A stretch of 60,647 nucleotides of DNA from an uncultured Paraglaciecola sp. (GTDB lineage Bacteria > Pseudomonadota > Gammaproteobacteria > Enterobacterales > Alteromonadaceae), in contig CANMKA010000024.1 of the NCBI GenBank assembly GCA_947498355.1, positions 1 through 60,647 on the forward strand, read 5' to 3'. The notes under the pieces are model-generated. The model ran no database searches. It had not been told where the DNA came from and was given only the letters and a program-made list of their open reading frames with translations. A program made the position numbers and the translations under genes. Positions 26,582-35,434 of this stretch are shown here, in pieces (position 1 is the first letter of the stretch; every line of letters starts with the position of its first letter).

Positions 26582-26746
26582 ATGATTGGTTTTCGAAATT
26601 CGACTAAGATTTTAGCGTTATGTTTGTGTGCTTTGTTCCTCGTATCTTGTGGGCAAAAGCGCGCTTTGTACTTACCTGAAACGGCAAGCGAAAATAAGCC
26701 AAATACAGCCAAGCCCGTATCCAGCCAATCAGAGGGGAAATACTGA
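26582..26746 (+). CDS. lptM: LPS translocon maturation lipoprotein LptM (YifL)
   Basis: A 54-aa lipoprotein easily missed because of its size. Signal peptide, lipobox L-V-S-C with Cys23, then CGQKRALYLP, which matches the conserved CGLKGPLYFP of E. coli LptM, and a Pro/Ser-rich tail. In E. coli LptM helps the LptD/LptE complex form disulfides and fold. The position directly before lysA and dapF is the same as in other gammaproteobacteria. The stop lies one base before the lysA ATG. Confidence 0.85.
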   Translation: MIGFRNSTKILALCLCALFLVSCGQKRALYLPETASENKPNTAKPVSSQSEGKY

Positions 26747-26747
26747 T

Positions 26748-27998
26748 ATGGATTATTTTGCTTATAAAAACCAACAATTGTTTGCTGAAGATGTCGCCCT
26801 CGAAGAGATTGCCAAACAGCATGGTACCCCTTGCTATGTTTACTCTAAGGCTACGATTGAGCGCCATTGGCACGCGTTTAATGATGCCGCAGGAAAACAG
26901 CCACACCTTATTTGCTACGCAGTAAAAGCCAATTCAAATTTAGCCGTGTTAAATGTTATGGCTAAGCTAGGGTCAGGCTTTGATATCGTCTCTGGCGGTG
27001 AGTTGGTTAGGGTACTCAAAGCAGGCGGCGATCCGAAAAAAGTAGTGTTCTCTGGTGTAGGTAAAACCGAGCAAGAAATCGCGTTAGGCCTTGAACATGG
27101 TATTAAGTGTTTTAACGTTGAGTCTCGCAGTGAGCTGGCGCGTATCAATAAAGTTGCCCAAGAGTTAAACCAAAAAGCACCAATTTCCATTCGGGTTAAC
27201 CCAGATGTTGATGCTAAAACCCACCCATATATTTCTACTGGTTTGAAAGACAATAAGTTTGGTGTAGAGCGTGAGCAGGCTACAGAAATTTATCAATATG
27301 CAGCCAGCTTAGCATTTTTGAACATAGTAGGAATCGATTGTCATATTGGTTCTCAGCTCACAGACATAGCGCCGTTTGTTGATGCGTTAGATATTATGTT
27401 GTCGTTAATCGACGAGCTTGCCGAGCTAGGTATTCACATTAAGCACTTAGATGTGGGCGGCGGATTAGGGGTGACATACGACAATGAAGAGCCTCCTCAC
27501 CCTGACCAATACACGCAAGCTATTGCCGAGCGTTTAACGGGACGTGAAGACCTTATGCTTATCTTCGAGCCTGGCCGAGCCATTATGGCAAATGCGGGTG
27601 TTATGCTGACTAAGGTAGAGTTTTTAAAGCAAGGTGCAGAGAAAAACTTCGCCATTGTCGATGCCGCAATGAACGATTTAATTCGTCCAGCTTTGTATTC
27701 TGCTTGGCAAAACATTATTCCTGTCAATGCCAGTTTAGTACGAGACAGTGCAGAATATGATGTAGTTGGGCCTATCTGCGAAACCGGTGATTTTATTGGA
27801 AAGGGCCGTGAACTAGCTATTGCGCCAGATGATATTTTAGCGGTGCGCAGTGCCGGAGCGTATGGTTTTGTTATGGCTTCGAACTATAACAGTCGTTGCC
27901 GGGCAGCAGAAATCTTGGTGGATAAAGATCAAGCTCATGTGGTGCGTAAGCGCGAGACGTTAGAGCAGTTGTTTGAGAATGAATCGATTCCTGAATAA
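26748..27998 (+). CDS. lysA: Diaminopimelate decarboxylase LysA
   Basis: PLP enzyme that converts meso-diaminopimelate to lysine. The start is at 26748 (MDYFAYKNQQ), with GAGGGG about 10 bases upstream; a longer in-frame ATG at 26628 lies inside lptM. The PLP Lys60 is in YAVKANSN. Other landmarks are GVGKTEQEI, the HIGSQL motif, DVGGGLGV and the catalytic GPICETGDF segment, whose Cys is used in the dimer active site. The length is 416 aa. It is ordered lptM-lysA and then, beyond a terminator and an opposite-strand gene, dapF, which supplies its substrate. Confidence 0.96.
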   Translation: MDYFAYKNQQLFAEDVALEEIAKQHGTPCYVYSKATIERHWHAFNDAAGKQPHLICYAVKANSNLAVLNVMAKLGSGFDIVSGGELVRVLKAGGDPKKVVFSGVGKTEQEIALGLEHGIKCFNVESRSELARINKVAQELNQKAPISIRVNPDVDAKTHPYISTGLKDNKFGVEREQATEIYQYAASLAFLNIVGIDCHIGSQLTDIAPFVDALDIMLSLIDELAELGIHIKHLDVGGGLGVTYDNEEPPHPDQYTQAIAERLTGREDLMLIFEPGRAIMANAGVMLTKVEFLKQGAEKNFAIVDAAMNDLIRPALYSAWQNIIPVNASLVRDSAEYDVVGPICETGDFIGKGRELAIAPDDILAVRSAGAYGFVMASNYNSRCRAAEILVDKDQAHVVRKRETLEQLFENESIPE

Positions 27999-28058
27999 CA
28001 TCGGTTGGGCCAGCGTCCCACCTACTTATGCAGATTAATGGTATTAATCGCAAGAAAT

Positions 28059-28092
28059 AAAAAAATGCCACTTATTGAAGTGGCATTTTTTA
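28059..28092 (+). terminator. Rho-independent terminator after lysA
   Basis: AAAAATGCCACTT pairs with AAGTGGCATTTTT around a short loop, ending in a T-run. It separates lysA from the convergent polysaccharide lyase gene and is likely to serve both strands. Confidence 0.85.
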
Positions 28093-28136
28093 TGCTGAGA
28101 AATTACCGAGTTATTTAACTCAGGTAATAATTTGGG

Positions 28137-29054
28137 TTATTTAGGGGCAACGTGCTCGTAGCTTGCACCCGGAAAGTCGGCCATTTTTATGGCATCTAAA
28201 AACAGATAGTGATCGTGTTTCATTACGTCTAGATTGCCATTGAAATACATACCCCACGATGGGTAGATCCCTTTGTCATCGTTGTAGCCAATTTGGATAT
28301 TGTGTTCATTTAAGACTTTTTTGCCATCTATCCAAAGTTCTAAAATGCCTGTTTTGGCTTCGGAATAATCGATTTTTATCCGTAAAACAAAATCTACCCA
28401 CCTGTCTAGATAATTACTTTTGGGGCCGGGAATATTGTAGTACTGGGTGCCTTTTCCCGTTCTGGTTTGGCTTTTTTCATCAGGATCCCATTTCCAACTG
28501 CCTTGCATGCCATCTTCTTTCAGGGTCAAACTAAAAGGCGGGTTACGAGAGTGTTCTTTTAAGCGTTTATCAGCGCTTCCATGTATTTGAAAGAACAACC
28601 AATTATTGGCTTCATTTTGAGTGCCGTCTTTTGGGAAATACATGCTAAAGCCAAACCAAGCTTCGGCTCCCATAACTTGATCTGTTTTAAACCCATGGAA
28701 CATAGCCTTACGGTCTACGTTGTCTACCATGGTTTTTTTGCCGTTGTATTTGGCTGGGTTTTGATGCTTCCAAAATAGCTTGGCTGAGTAGTTGCCACTG
28801 CGCACAATTTTGTCTTCTAGGCTAAAAGCATGGTCGCCTTGGAGTTGGTTAAACATGAAATTTTTCGGCAGTGTTTTATCTATGCCAGGCACAAAGCCAA
28901 GGGGGAGCTCAGCATTCCAGCCTTTTCTTTCGAAGGACTCATCGACTTTGTAAACGGGCTCGGCGCTTACAGAAATATTCGAAAACAGCATACACAAAGG
29001 CATGCACAAAATGGCGCTGAGTCGGGCTAATGGCAAATTGTTTAAAGGATACAT
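28137..29054 (-). CDS. Secreted polysaccharide lyase (heparin lyase I-like)
   Basis: A secreted protein of the heparin lyase I/PF14099 type with a jelly-roll fold, predicted to cut uronic-acid-containing polysaccharides by beta-elimination. The start at 29054 has AAGAG upstream and gives a signal peptide that ends at SVSA, about residue 31; a longer frame to 29120 adds nothing. The family motif NNWLFFQIHGS has Gln156 and His158. Downstream are the WVDFVLRI strand and GIYPSWGMY motif. It interrupts the lysA-dapF block on the opposite strand, so it looks like an insertion into conserved core order. The substrate is not clear. Confidence 0.78.
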   Translation of the reverse strand: MYPLNNLPLARLSAILCMPLCMLFSNISVSAEPVYKVDESFERKGWNAELPLGFVPGIDKTLPKNFMFNQLQGDHAFSLEDKIVRSGNYSAKLFWKHQNPAKYNGKKTMVDNVDRKAMFHGFKTDQVMGAEAWFGFSMYFPKDGTQNEANNWLFFQIHGSADKRLKEHSRNPPFSLTLKEDGMQGSWKWDPDEKSQTRTGKGTQYYNIPGPKSNYLDRWVDFVLRIKIDYSEAKTGILELWIDGKKVLNEHNIQIGYNDDKGIYPSWGMYFNGNLDVMKHDHYLFLDAIKMADFPGASYEHVAPK

Positions 29055-29343
29055 AATCGCTCTTAACGTTAGTGAGTAGGCTTTTGCAAGACCAATACGG
29101 GTTAATATTAGGCACGCCAATCTAATCTTAATTGCGGAATTTGTCTATGTGTAAAGCCCAGACTGTTTGGTTTACGTTGAAAGCCCCCAAGTTGATTGAT
29201 GAATAGCCCCTTAGTGTAGTGGTATGTCTCTTTGCGCATACAATAAAACCTAGGCAGTTTGAGCGCTAAATGATATAACTACTGACATATAATCTAGGCG
29301 CTTTTTAAGGCGTGCTAGCAACAATTTTAGTTAAGTAGTAAGC

Positions 29344-30174
29344 ATGCAAATCCAGTTTTCAAAAATGCAGGGTTTGGGCAATGATTTTGTGGTCATAGAT
29401 AATGTGACGCAGAACGTTTTCTTTTCCAAAGAAAAGATCCGTCAGTTGTCTGACCGAAATTTTGGTATCGGCTTTGACCAGCTATTGTTGGTTGAACCGC
29501 CGTACGATCCAGACCAAGACTTTCATTACCGAATTTTCAACGCCGATGGCTCAGAAGTGTCTCAGTGCGGTAATGGGGCAAGATGTTTTGCCCGTTTTGT
29601 TAAAATGAAGGGCCTCATTAACCGCAACCGTATAGTGGTTAGTACCAAATCTGGAAAGATGGTGCTGCATCTTGAAAAAGATGGTCAGGTTACTGTGAAT
29701 ATGGGTATACCGCAGTTTGCGCCTCAGCATATTCCGTTAAAAGCCAATAAGCAGGAAAAAACGTATATTATCCGTGCAGATGATCACACGTTTTTCTGTG
29801 GCGCCGTGTCTATGGGAAATCCCCATTGTGTGTTGTTGGTAGACGATGTAGAGCAAGCCGATGTTGAAACCATGGGGCCTTTGTTGGAATCCCACGAGCG
29901 ATTTACTGAGGGGGTGAATGTTGGATTTATGCAAATTGTCAATCCAAGTCATATTAAGCTTAGGGTGTTTGAGCGTGGCGCTGGCGAAACCTTGGCCTGT
30001 GGTAGTGGTGCGTGTGCAGCGGTAGCGGTCGGGCAAATTCAAAACCGCTTGGGTAAAGACGTGAGAGTAGATTTACCCGGCGGAAGTTTAAAAATACGTT
30101 GGCAAGGCAAGGATAATGTATTAAAAATGACAGGCGCGGCTGAACATATTTTTGATGGCTTTATAAACCTATAA
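29344..30174 (+). CDS. dapF: Diaminopimelate epimerase DapF
   Basis: Cofactor-free epimerase that interconverts LL- and meso-diaminopimelate, for lysine and peptidoglycan. The catalytic cysteines are Cys75 in SQCGNGARC and Cys219 in LACGSGACA. The N-terminus [15 protein letters not shown] is canonical. The 276-aa length matches the E. coli enzyme (274). It sits upstream of DUF484, yigB and uvrD, a standard gammaproteobacterial arrangement. Translation starts at the first ATG after a long AT-rich leader, which probably holds its promoter. Confidence 0.97.
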   Translation: MQIQFSKMQGLGNDFVVIDNVTQNVFFSKEKIRQLSDRNFGIGFDQLLLVEPPYDPDQDFHYRIFNADGSEVSQCGNGARCFARFVKMKGLINRNRIVVSTKSGKMVLHLEKDGQVTVNMGIPQFAPQHIPLKANKQEKTYIIRADDHTFFCGAVSMGNPHCVLLVDDVEQADVETMGPLLESHERFTEGVNVGFMQIVNPSHIKLRVFERGAGETLACGSGACAAVAVGQIQNRLGKDVRVDLPGGSLKIRWQGKDNVLKMTGAAEHIFDGFINL

Positions 30175-30198
30175 GATTAAGGGCAAGATAAGAAGAAT

Positions 30199-30864
30199 AT
30201 GGAAATAAATACTGCTTATGCAACTGAAGAATCGTTTACTGATGAACAAGTAGCTAAATACCTTCTTTCTAACCCCGATTTTTTTACCAAGTACCCTGAG
30301 TTAGTTGAAAAGCTAGCTATTCCCCATGTCCACAAAGGCAGCATTTCTCTGGTTGAATTACAGAGTGAACAGTTGCGCAAAAAGGTACGCACGTTAAATC
30401 AAAAGCTAAGCCAATTAATTAGCATAGCGAAGCAAAATGAACAGATTTATCGTGTTTATGCTGATTTAAATACGCGTATTATGAAATGCAAAACCATGGA
30501 CGAGCTTGAGTTTATTCTTGAAGAAGTGATTCAAGAAAAACTAAAATTAGCTGCAGTGCGCATCGTTCCGTTTAAAGGTGCTCATGCTCTGCCGGAAATT
30601 CAGCGCCGTCTATTCATCGAAAAGCGCTTTAAGCGACACAAGTTCTTCTTTGGTCGTTTAAGTGATCACGAACGTAAGCTTTTGTTTGCTGAGGAAAATG
30701 TCAACTCGGCCGCGTTACTCCTGATTGGCGACTTAGGTGAACTCGGCATGTTAGCCGTTGGCAGCAGTGACGCCAGTCATTTTAATCCAGATATGGACAC
30801 CTTATTGATTTCTCAGTTACAGGAGTTTTTAGGTATTTTGTTACCTGAGATACTCAGCTACTAA
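30199..30864 (+). CDS. DUF484 family protein
   Basis: A 221-aa cytosolic protein of the DUF484 family. It begins with a helical region (TDEQVAKYLLSNPDFFTKYPELVEKL), the family signature, then a coiled-coil-like segment, and ends in a GAF-like domain (about 90-220). The function is unknown. The family is usually placed between dapF and xerC. It follows dapF after 24 bases, so both are in one transcript. After its stop the xerC gene expected here is absent. Confidence 0.88.
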   Translation: MEINTAYATEESFTDEQVAKYLLSNPDFFTKYPELVEKLAIPHVHKGSISLVELQSEQLRKKVRTLNQKLSQLISIAKQNEQIYRVYADLNTRIMKCKTMDELEFILEEVIQEKLKLAAVRIVPFKGAHALPEIQRRLFIEKRFKRHKFFFGRLSDHERKLLFAEENVNSAALLLIGDLGELGMLAVGSSDASHFNPDMDTLLISQLQEFLGILLPEILSY

Positions 30865-31125
30865 ATGGTCGTCAAAGATTAGTTAGAATACCTAGCTGCT
30901 TGTCGTAAATCAGCGTTCTTTAAACACCTATCTTGGGCTCTTTATTCCGGCAGCAATGCTGCCCGTTTAGCTCGTTTCAAAACAAATTTGTTTAGGGTGT
31001 GCCCTAGTCTTATTCGCAGGTTTGTGCCTAAACAGGTCTACGCGGATTAATAGTTTTGTGGGTGACCAATTTTTGAAGCCCAATGGTATACAAGACTATG
31101 CCTACCGTTATCAGTAAGGATTGAT

Positions 31126-31842
31126 ATGATTGTTTATAAGGCCTTAACACCCGTTAAAGCAATAACGTTCGATTTGGATGATACCTTGTATGAAAATACT
31201 AGTGTCATTGTTGCCGCTCAGAAGGCCCTTGATGTATTCATTCAGCAAAACTTTCCACAAGCACGGGCCCTGCCTTCCACGTACTGGCGCCAACATCAAG
31301 CTCAAGCCATTCGCCTTAACCCCTGTCTTAAACATGATATGAGTGAGTTACGCTTGGTTGCTTTGCGCAATGGTTTTAAAGCTTTGGGGATGTCGGGTGA
31401 GCAAGCAAGTGAGGCAGCGGAGAAAAGTTACCAAGTGTTTTACGCTAAGCGAAGTGACTTTGAAGTGCGAGAGCAAGTGCATAACCTGTTATCTGCCTTA
31501 TCCAAGCGCGTACCTTTAGTTGCGATTACTAATGGCAACGTGTGTTTGCATAAAATTGGTATTAGCGCCTACTTCAGTGAGAGTTTTAAAGCCAATGTTA
31601 ATATGCCCATGAAACCTGACTCATGTATGTTCAACGCTGCTCAGCAACACTTAACGCTTGCCCCGCAAGATATTTTGCATGTGGGTGACAATTTGCAAAA
31701 AGATGTGATGGGGGCAATAAAAGCCGGTTATCAGGCGGCTTGGTATGCAGACGACAGAGCGATGCATCTTACTAATGAGCCTGTGAGTTTGTTGCCGCAT
31801 ATTCAATTGGCGACATTAGATGAGTTGTTAGGGCTGGTATAA
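31126..31842 (+). CDS. yigB: HAD-superfamily hydrolase YigB-like
   Basis: Predicted HAD phosphatase; E. coli YigB acts on FMN in vitro. Motif I is FDLDDTLYEN with Asp16 and Asp18, motif II is AITNGN, motif III Lys in MPMKPDS, and motif IV HVGDNLQKDVMG. The cap domain is the small alpha-helical type. The length is 238 aa. AAGGA lies 4-5 bases before the ATG. It follows DUF484 after a 261-base gap, where other genomes carry xerC, and it precedes uvrD. Confidence 0.9.
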   Translation: MIVYKALTPVKAITFDLDDTLYENTSVIVAAQKALDVFIQQNFPQARALPSTYWRQHQAQAIRLNPCLKHDMSELRLVALRNGFKALGMSGEQASEAAEKSYQVFYAKRSDFEVREQVHNLLSALSKRVPLVAITNGNVCLHKIGISAYFSESFKANVNMPMKPDSCMFNAAQQHLTLAPQDILHVGDNLQKDVMGAIKAGYQAAWYADDRAMHLTNEPVSLLPHIQLATLDELLGLV

Positions 31843-31867
31843 GTTGTGAGTTAGACACCTATTTAAG

Positions 31868-31883
31868 GTGTATTTAAATACAG
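31868..31883 (+). promoter_or_regulatory. Near-consensus LexA (SOS) box upstream of uvrD
   Basis: GTGT-ATTTAAAT-ACAG (31868-31883) differs from the CTGT-N8-ACAG consensus by one base, and the centre is AT-rich as in E. coli boxes. A TATACT (31894-31899) follows 10 bases later and could be the -10 box of the uvrD promoter, so LexA would block polymerase. E. coli uvrD is SOS-regulated, which supports this. Confidence 0.75.
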
Positions 31884-31929
31884 TGTTTTTGATTATACTG
31901 TGCAAAGAATTTTCACGGTAATAGGTTTT

Positions 31930-34098
31930 ATGGACGTTTCTCGACTGCTCGACCAACTTAATGATAAACAACGCGATGCTGTAGCGGCACCTCCTTCGGA
32001 TATGCTTATTTTGGCTGGCGCAGGAAGCGGCAAAACTCGCGTGCTGGTACACAGAATCTCTTGGTTAATGGAAGTCGAAGGCATAGCGCCCTACGGAATT
32101 TTAGCCGTGACCTTTACCAATAAAGCCGCCAAAGAAATGCGTGGGCGTATTGAGCAACTGCAAGGTTGTTCTTTGCATACCATGTGGATTGGCACCTTTC
32201 ATGGTATTGCCCATAGATTATTACGCACCCATTATGCTGAGGTGAATCTACCAGAGAATTTCACCATCTTAGATTCTGACGACCAATATCGGATGATACG
32301 CAGAGTCATCAAGAGTCTTAATTTAGATGAGAAACACTGGCCACCCAAGCATGTGCAGTGGTACATCAATGGCAATAAAGATGAAGGTTTACGGCCCGAG
32401 CATATCGAAACCCACGGTGATGCTAATCAACAAAAGATGCGCGAGATTTATCAGGTGTATCAACAAACTTGTGACCGTGCTGGTTTGGTCGATTTTGCCG
32501 AGTTATTGTTAAGAGCTCATGAATTATGGGCAAATAATCCGCAAGTTTTAGGTCATTATCAAAAGCGCTTTCGCGCCATTCTGGTCGACGAATTTCAAGA
32601 TACCAACAACATTCAGTACGCTTGGTTGCGCATGTTAGCCGCGCCAAGCAACAATATGATTATTGTTGGCGACGATGACCAGTCTATTTACGGTTGGCGT
32701 GGGGCGAATGTAGAAAATATCCAACACTTTTTACGGGATTTTCAGCAAGCTAAAACTATTCGGTTAGAGCAAAATTATCGTTCTACAGGCAATATCTTAA
32801 AGGCGGCAAATGCGGTTATTGATAATAACCAAGGTCGCTTAGGCAAAGAGCTTTGGACTGAAGACGATCAAGGCGAAAGCATTTCTTTGTACGCGGGTTT
32901 TAATGAGTTAGATGAAGCTAGGTTTAACATTTCGCGGATTAAAGAGTGGCGAGATAATGGTAATGCATTAACCGAATGTGCCATTTTGTATCGGAACAAT
33001 GCTCAGTCTCGAGTATTAGAGGAAGCCTTGTTGCAAGAGGCGATTCCTTACCGTATTTACGGTGGGTTACGTTTCTTCGAGCGTCAAGAAATTCGCGACG
33101 CCCTCAGTTATCTAAGGTTGATTAATCAAGTAGCTGACGATGCAGCATTTGAGCGAATCGTAAATACCCCAGCGAGAGGCTTAGGAGATAAGACATTATC
33201 CTTGATTCGAGAGCATGCTAAACAAGCTGAATTATCAATGTGGGCGGCTTGTCAGCAAATGTTGACAGAAAAACGTTTGAACGGACGGGCATCGAACGCC
33301 CTTGACGCTTTTGTGTCACTCATAGGTAAACTGCAACAAGATATTCACGATATGCCTCTAGAGAAGCAAGCGGATTGGGTCATCCAGCAGTCTGGCTTGT
33401 TTGCTATGTATAAAGCAGAAAAAGGCGAAAAAGCCCAAGCTCGAATTGAAAACTTAGAAGAATTGGTTACGGCATGTAAACAGTTTGAAGTGCCTGAAGA
33501 AGCAGATAACATGACGCCTTTGTCGGCATTTTTAGCCCATGCGTCCCTCGAAGCAGGCGACACTCAGGCCGATAGTCATCAAGACGCGGTACAGATGATG
33601 ACCATTCATACGGCCAAAGGCTTGGAGTTTCCTTTAGTGTTTTTGGTGGGGGTAGAAGAAGGTATGTTCCCCAGTCAAATGAGCAATGAAGAGCCCGGTA
33701 AAATTGAGGAAGAGCGTCGACTCTGTTATGTGGGTATGACCCGCGCCATGACTAAGCTGTATATCACTTATGCTGAAAACCGCCGTGTGTACGGACAAGA
33801 CAAATACCACACCCCTTCGCGCTTTATTAAAGAGATCCCCTCAGACTGTATTGAAGAGGTTAGATTACGCACCACAGTTACGCGTCCAGTGCACAATCGT
33901 TTTACACCAGCGACCAGCCATACGGCTTTTGAATCAACGGGTTTTGCGTTAGGCGAGCGTGTTAGCCACCCTAAATTTTTAGAAGGTACAGTATTGAATT
34001 TTGAGGGCAGCGGAGAACATGGCCGAGTGCAAGTGAATTTTGATGAGTTTGGAAGCAAATGGTTAGTGATGTCTTTTGCGAAGTTGACTAAACTCTAG
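31930..34098 (+). CDS. uvrD: DNA helicase II UvrD
   Basis: SF1A 3'-5' helicase for nucleotide excision and mismatch repair. The start is placed at 31930 because the protein then begins MDVSRLLDQLNDKQRDAVAAPP, the same as E. coli, with AGG upstream; an upstream in-frame ATG at 31900 is 10 codons earlier. Walker A GAGSGKT is at 30-36. Motif II is LVDEFQDTN, motif III GDDDQSIYGWRG, and motif VI YVGMTRA. The 722-aa length is normal. A LexA box lies about 50 bases upstream. A response-regulator gene follows after a 39-base gap. Confidence 0.97.
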   Translation: MDVSRLLDQLNDKQRDAVAAPPSDMLILAGAGSGKTRVLVHRISWLMEVEGIAPYGILAVTFTNKAAKEMRGRIEQLQGCSLHTMWIGTFHGIAHRLLRTHYAEVNLPENFTILDSDDQYRMIRRVIKSLNLDEKHWPPKHVQWYINGNKDEGLRPEHIETHGDANQQKMREIYQVYQQTCDRAGLVDFAELLLRAHELWANNPQVLGHYQKRFRAILVDEFQDTNNIQYAWLRMLAAPSNNMIIVGDDDQSIYGWRGANVENIQHFLRDFQQAKTIRLEQNYRSTGNILKAANAVIDNNQGRLGKELWTEDDQGESISLYAGFNELDEARFNISRIKEWRDNGNALTECAILYRNNAQSRVLEEALLQEAIPYRIYGGLRFFERQEIRDALSYLRLINQVADDAAFERIVNTPARGLGDKTLSLIREHAKQAELSMWAACQQMLTEKRLNGRASNALDAFVSLIGKLQQDIHDMPLEKQADWVIQQSGLFAMYKAEKGEKAQARIENLEELVTACKQFEVPEEADNMTPLSAFLAHASLEAGDTQADSHQDAVQMMTIHTAKGLEFPLVFLVGVEEGMFPSQMSNEEPGKIEEERRLCYVGMTRAMTKLYITYAENRRVYGQDKYHTPSRFIKEIPSDCIEEVRLRTTVTRPVHNRFTPATSHTAFESTGFALGERVSHPKFLEGTVLNFEGSGEHGRVQVNFDEFGSKWLVMSFAKLTKL

Positions 34099-34137
34099 GT
34101 ATCTTTTGGTCGTAATTTTTTATTCTTAGGAAAAACC

Positions 34138-35388
34138 TTGACGGTTTATACCCAACACAAAGTTCTGATTATTGAAGACGATGCCACCAGTATGGCTATG
34201 ATGAAAGAGCGAATGTTGGACATTGGACTAGAGACTGTGTGTACAGACAGTTTGTATCAAGCTCAGCATGTTTTTTCTAGCTCAGCGCCAGAAGAGTTTT
34301 TATGTGCTGTGGTCGACTACTGCCTACCCGATGCGCCTAAGGGGCAAGCCATTGATTTTGCTATAGAGTCGTTTTTACCTACCATAGTGATTGCAGATTC
34401 AATCGATGAAGCAACCAGAATGAATATTCTAGCGAAGTCTATTGTTGACTATATCCCCAAAGAAAGTGCCCAAGTTTTTTCATATTTAAGCCGTTTGTTG
34501 GTTCGGCTAGACCGCAATAAAAAAATTGGGGTTTTAGTGGTAGACAGTTCGCGCGCCAGCAGGAGCGCTTTAACAGCTTTACTTAGGCGACATAATTTTA
34601 TCACCTTTGATGCGCCCAACTCAGATACTGCAATTGGCATTTTACGGGCGAACAATAATATTAAATTGGCTATTATCGACCAACACAACACGGGTGCCTC
34701 GGCCCTACGTCTTATTGCCGAACTCAGGAAAAACCACACTGAACAAGACTTAGCCATTATTGGCATTGCCGCTGATGTTGATAGAGGGCTATCGGCTCGC
34801 TTTATTAAAAGTGGCGCGAGTGATTACCTGTATAAACCCTTTAACCACGAGGAGTTTTTTTGCCGGGTGATGCAGAACGTCGAACGTATTGAAAACATCG
34901 AGACGATTCGCCGTGTCGCTAATTCAGATTTTTTAACTGGCCTGCCCAACAGGCGTCATTTTTTCGAGCGTGTAGAGAGTATTCAAAAAACCCAACCCGA
35001 TCAGCAAAGTTTGGCCATTATCGATATTGATCATTTCAAGCGTATCAATGATTCCTATGGCCACGACTGTGGTGACTACTGCTTGAAAGAGCTCGCACTG
35101 CTAGTCGCCGATTACTTTGCCGACTACACGCCAGCACGGTTTGGTGGAGAGGAATTTTGTGTGTATTTTGCCACAACCTCTCACCAAGAGGTGCTAGATA
35201 CTATGCAAGCGTTTAGGCAAGCTGTCGAGCAAGCCAAGCTAATCTTTGAAGGACAAAGTATTCGATGCACTGTGAGCGTTGGGGTAACCAGTCAAGCTCA
35301 AGAAGGTCTAAGCAGTATGTTGCGCATTGCTGATGAGTATCTATACAAAGCCAAGCATAGCGGTCGTAATCAAGTGGTTTCTGAATGA
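34138..35388 (+). CDS. Diguanylate cyclase with two receiver domains (REC-REC-GGDEF)
   Basis: A 416-aa PleD-like protein. Receiver 1 (about 8-125) has the acidic EDD and the probable acceptor Asp60 (VVDYCLP). Receiver 2 (about 130-250) has Asp181 (IIDQHN) and a conserved Lys in YKPF. The GGDEF domain (about 265-416) has GGEEF at 336-340 and the upstream DIDHFKRINDSYGHD, so it should make cyclic di-GMP. The start is TTG after AGGAAAAACC. It probably starts a short operon with the chromate-type transporter that begins 46 bases on. The sensor kinase partner is not identified. Confidence 0.9.
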   Translation: MTVYTQHKVLIIEDDATSMAMMKERMLDIGLETVCTDSLYQAQHVFSSSAPEEFLCAVVDYCLPDAPKGQAIDFAIESFLPTIVIADSIDEATRMNILAKSIVDYIPKESAQVFSYLSRLLVRLDRNKKIGVLVVDSSRASRSALTALLRRHNFITFDAPNSDTAIGILRANNNIKLAIIDQHNTGASALRLIAELRKNHTEQDLAIIGIAADVDRGLSARFIKSGASDYLYKPFNHEEFFCRVMQNVERIENIETIRRVANSDFLTGLPNRRHFFERVESIQKTQPDQQSLAIIDIDHFKRINDSYGHDCGDYCLKELALLVADYFADYTPARFGGEEFCVYFATTSHQEVLDTMQAFRQAVEQAKLIFEGQSIRCTVSVGVTSQAQEGLSSMLRIADEYLYKAKHSGRNQVVSE

Positions 35389-35434
35389 TTTTTGTCGAGT
35401 AAAACCAATAAGTATAATTTAAGGTTGTAAGGTG

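Noticed and set aside
30876..31050. An open stretch of about 57 codons without a start codon in the DUF484-yigB gap (LEYLAACRKSAFFKHL...)
   Set aside because: No start codon and no resemblance to XerC or to any family I recognise; not enough to call a pseudogene.
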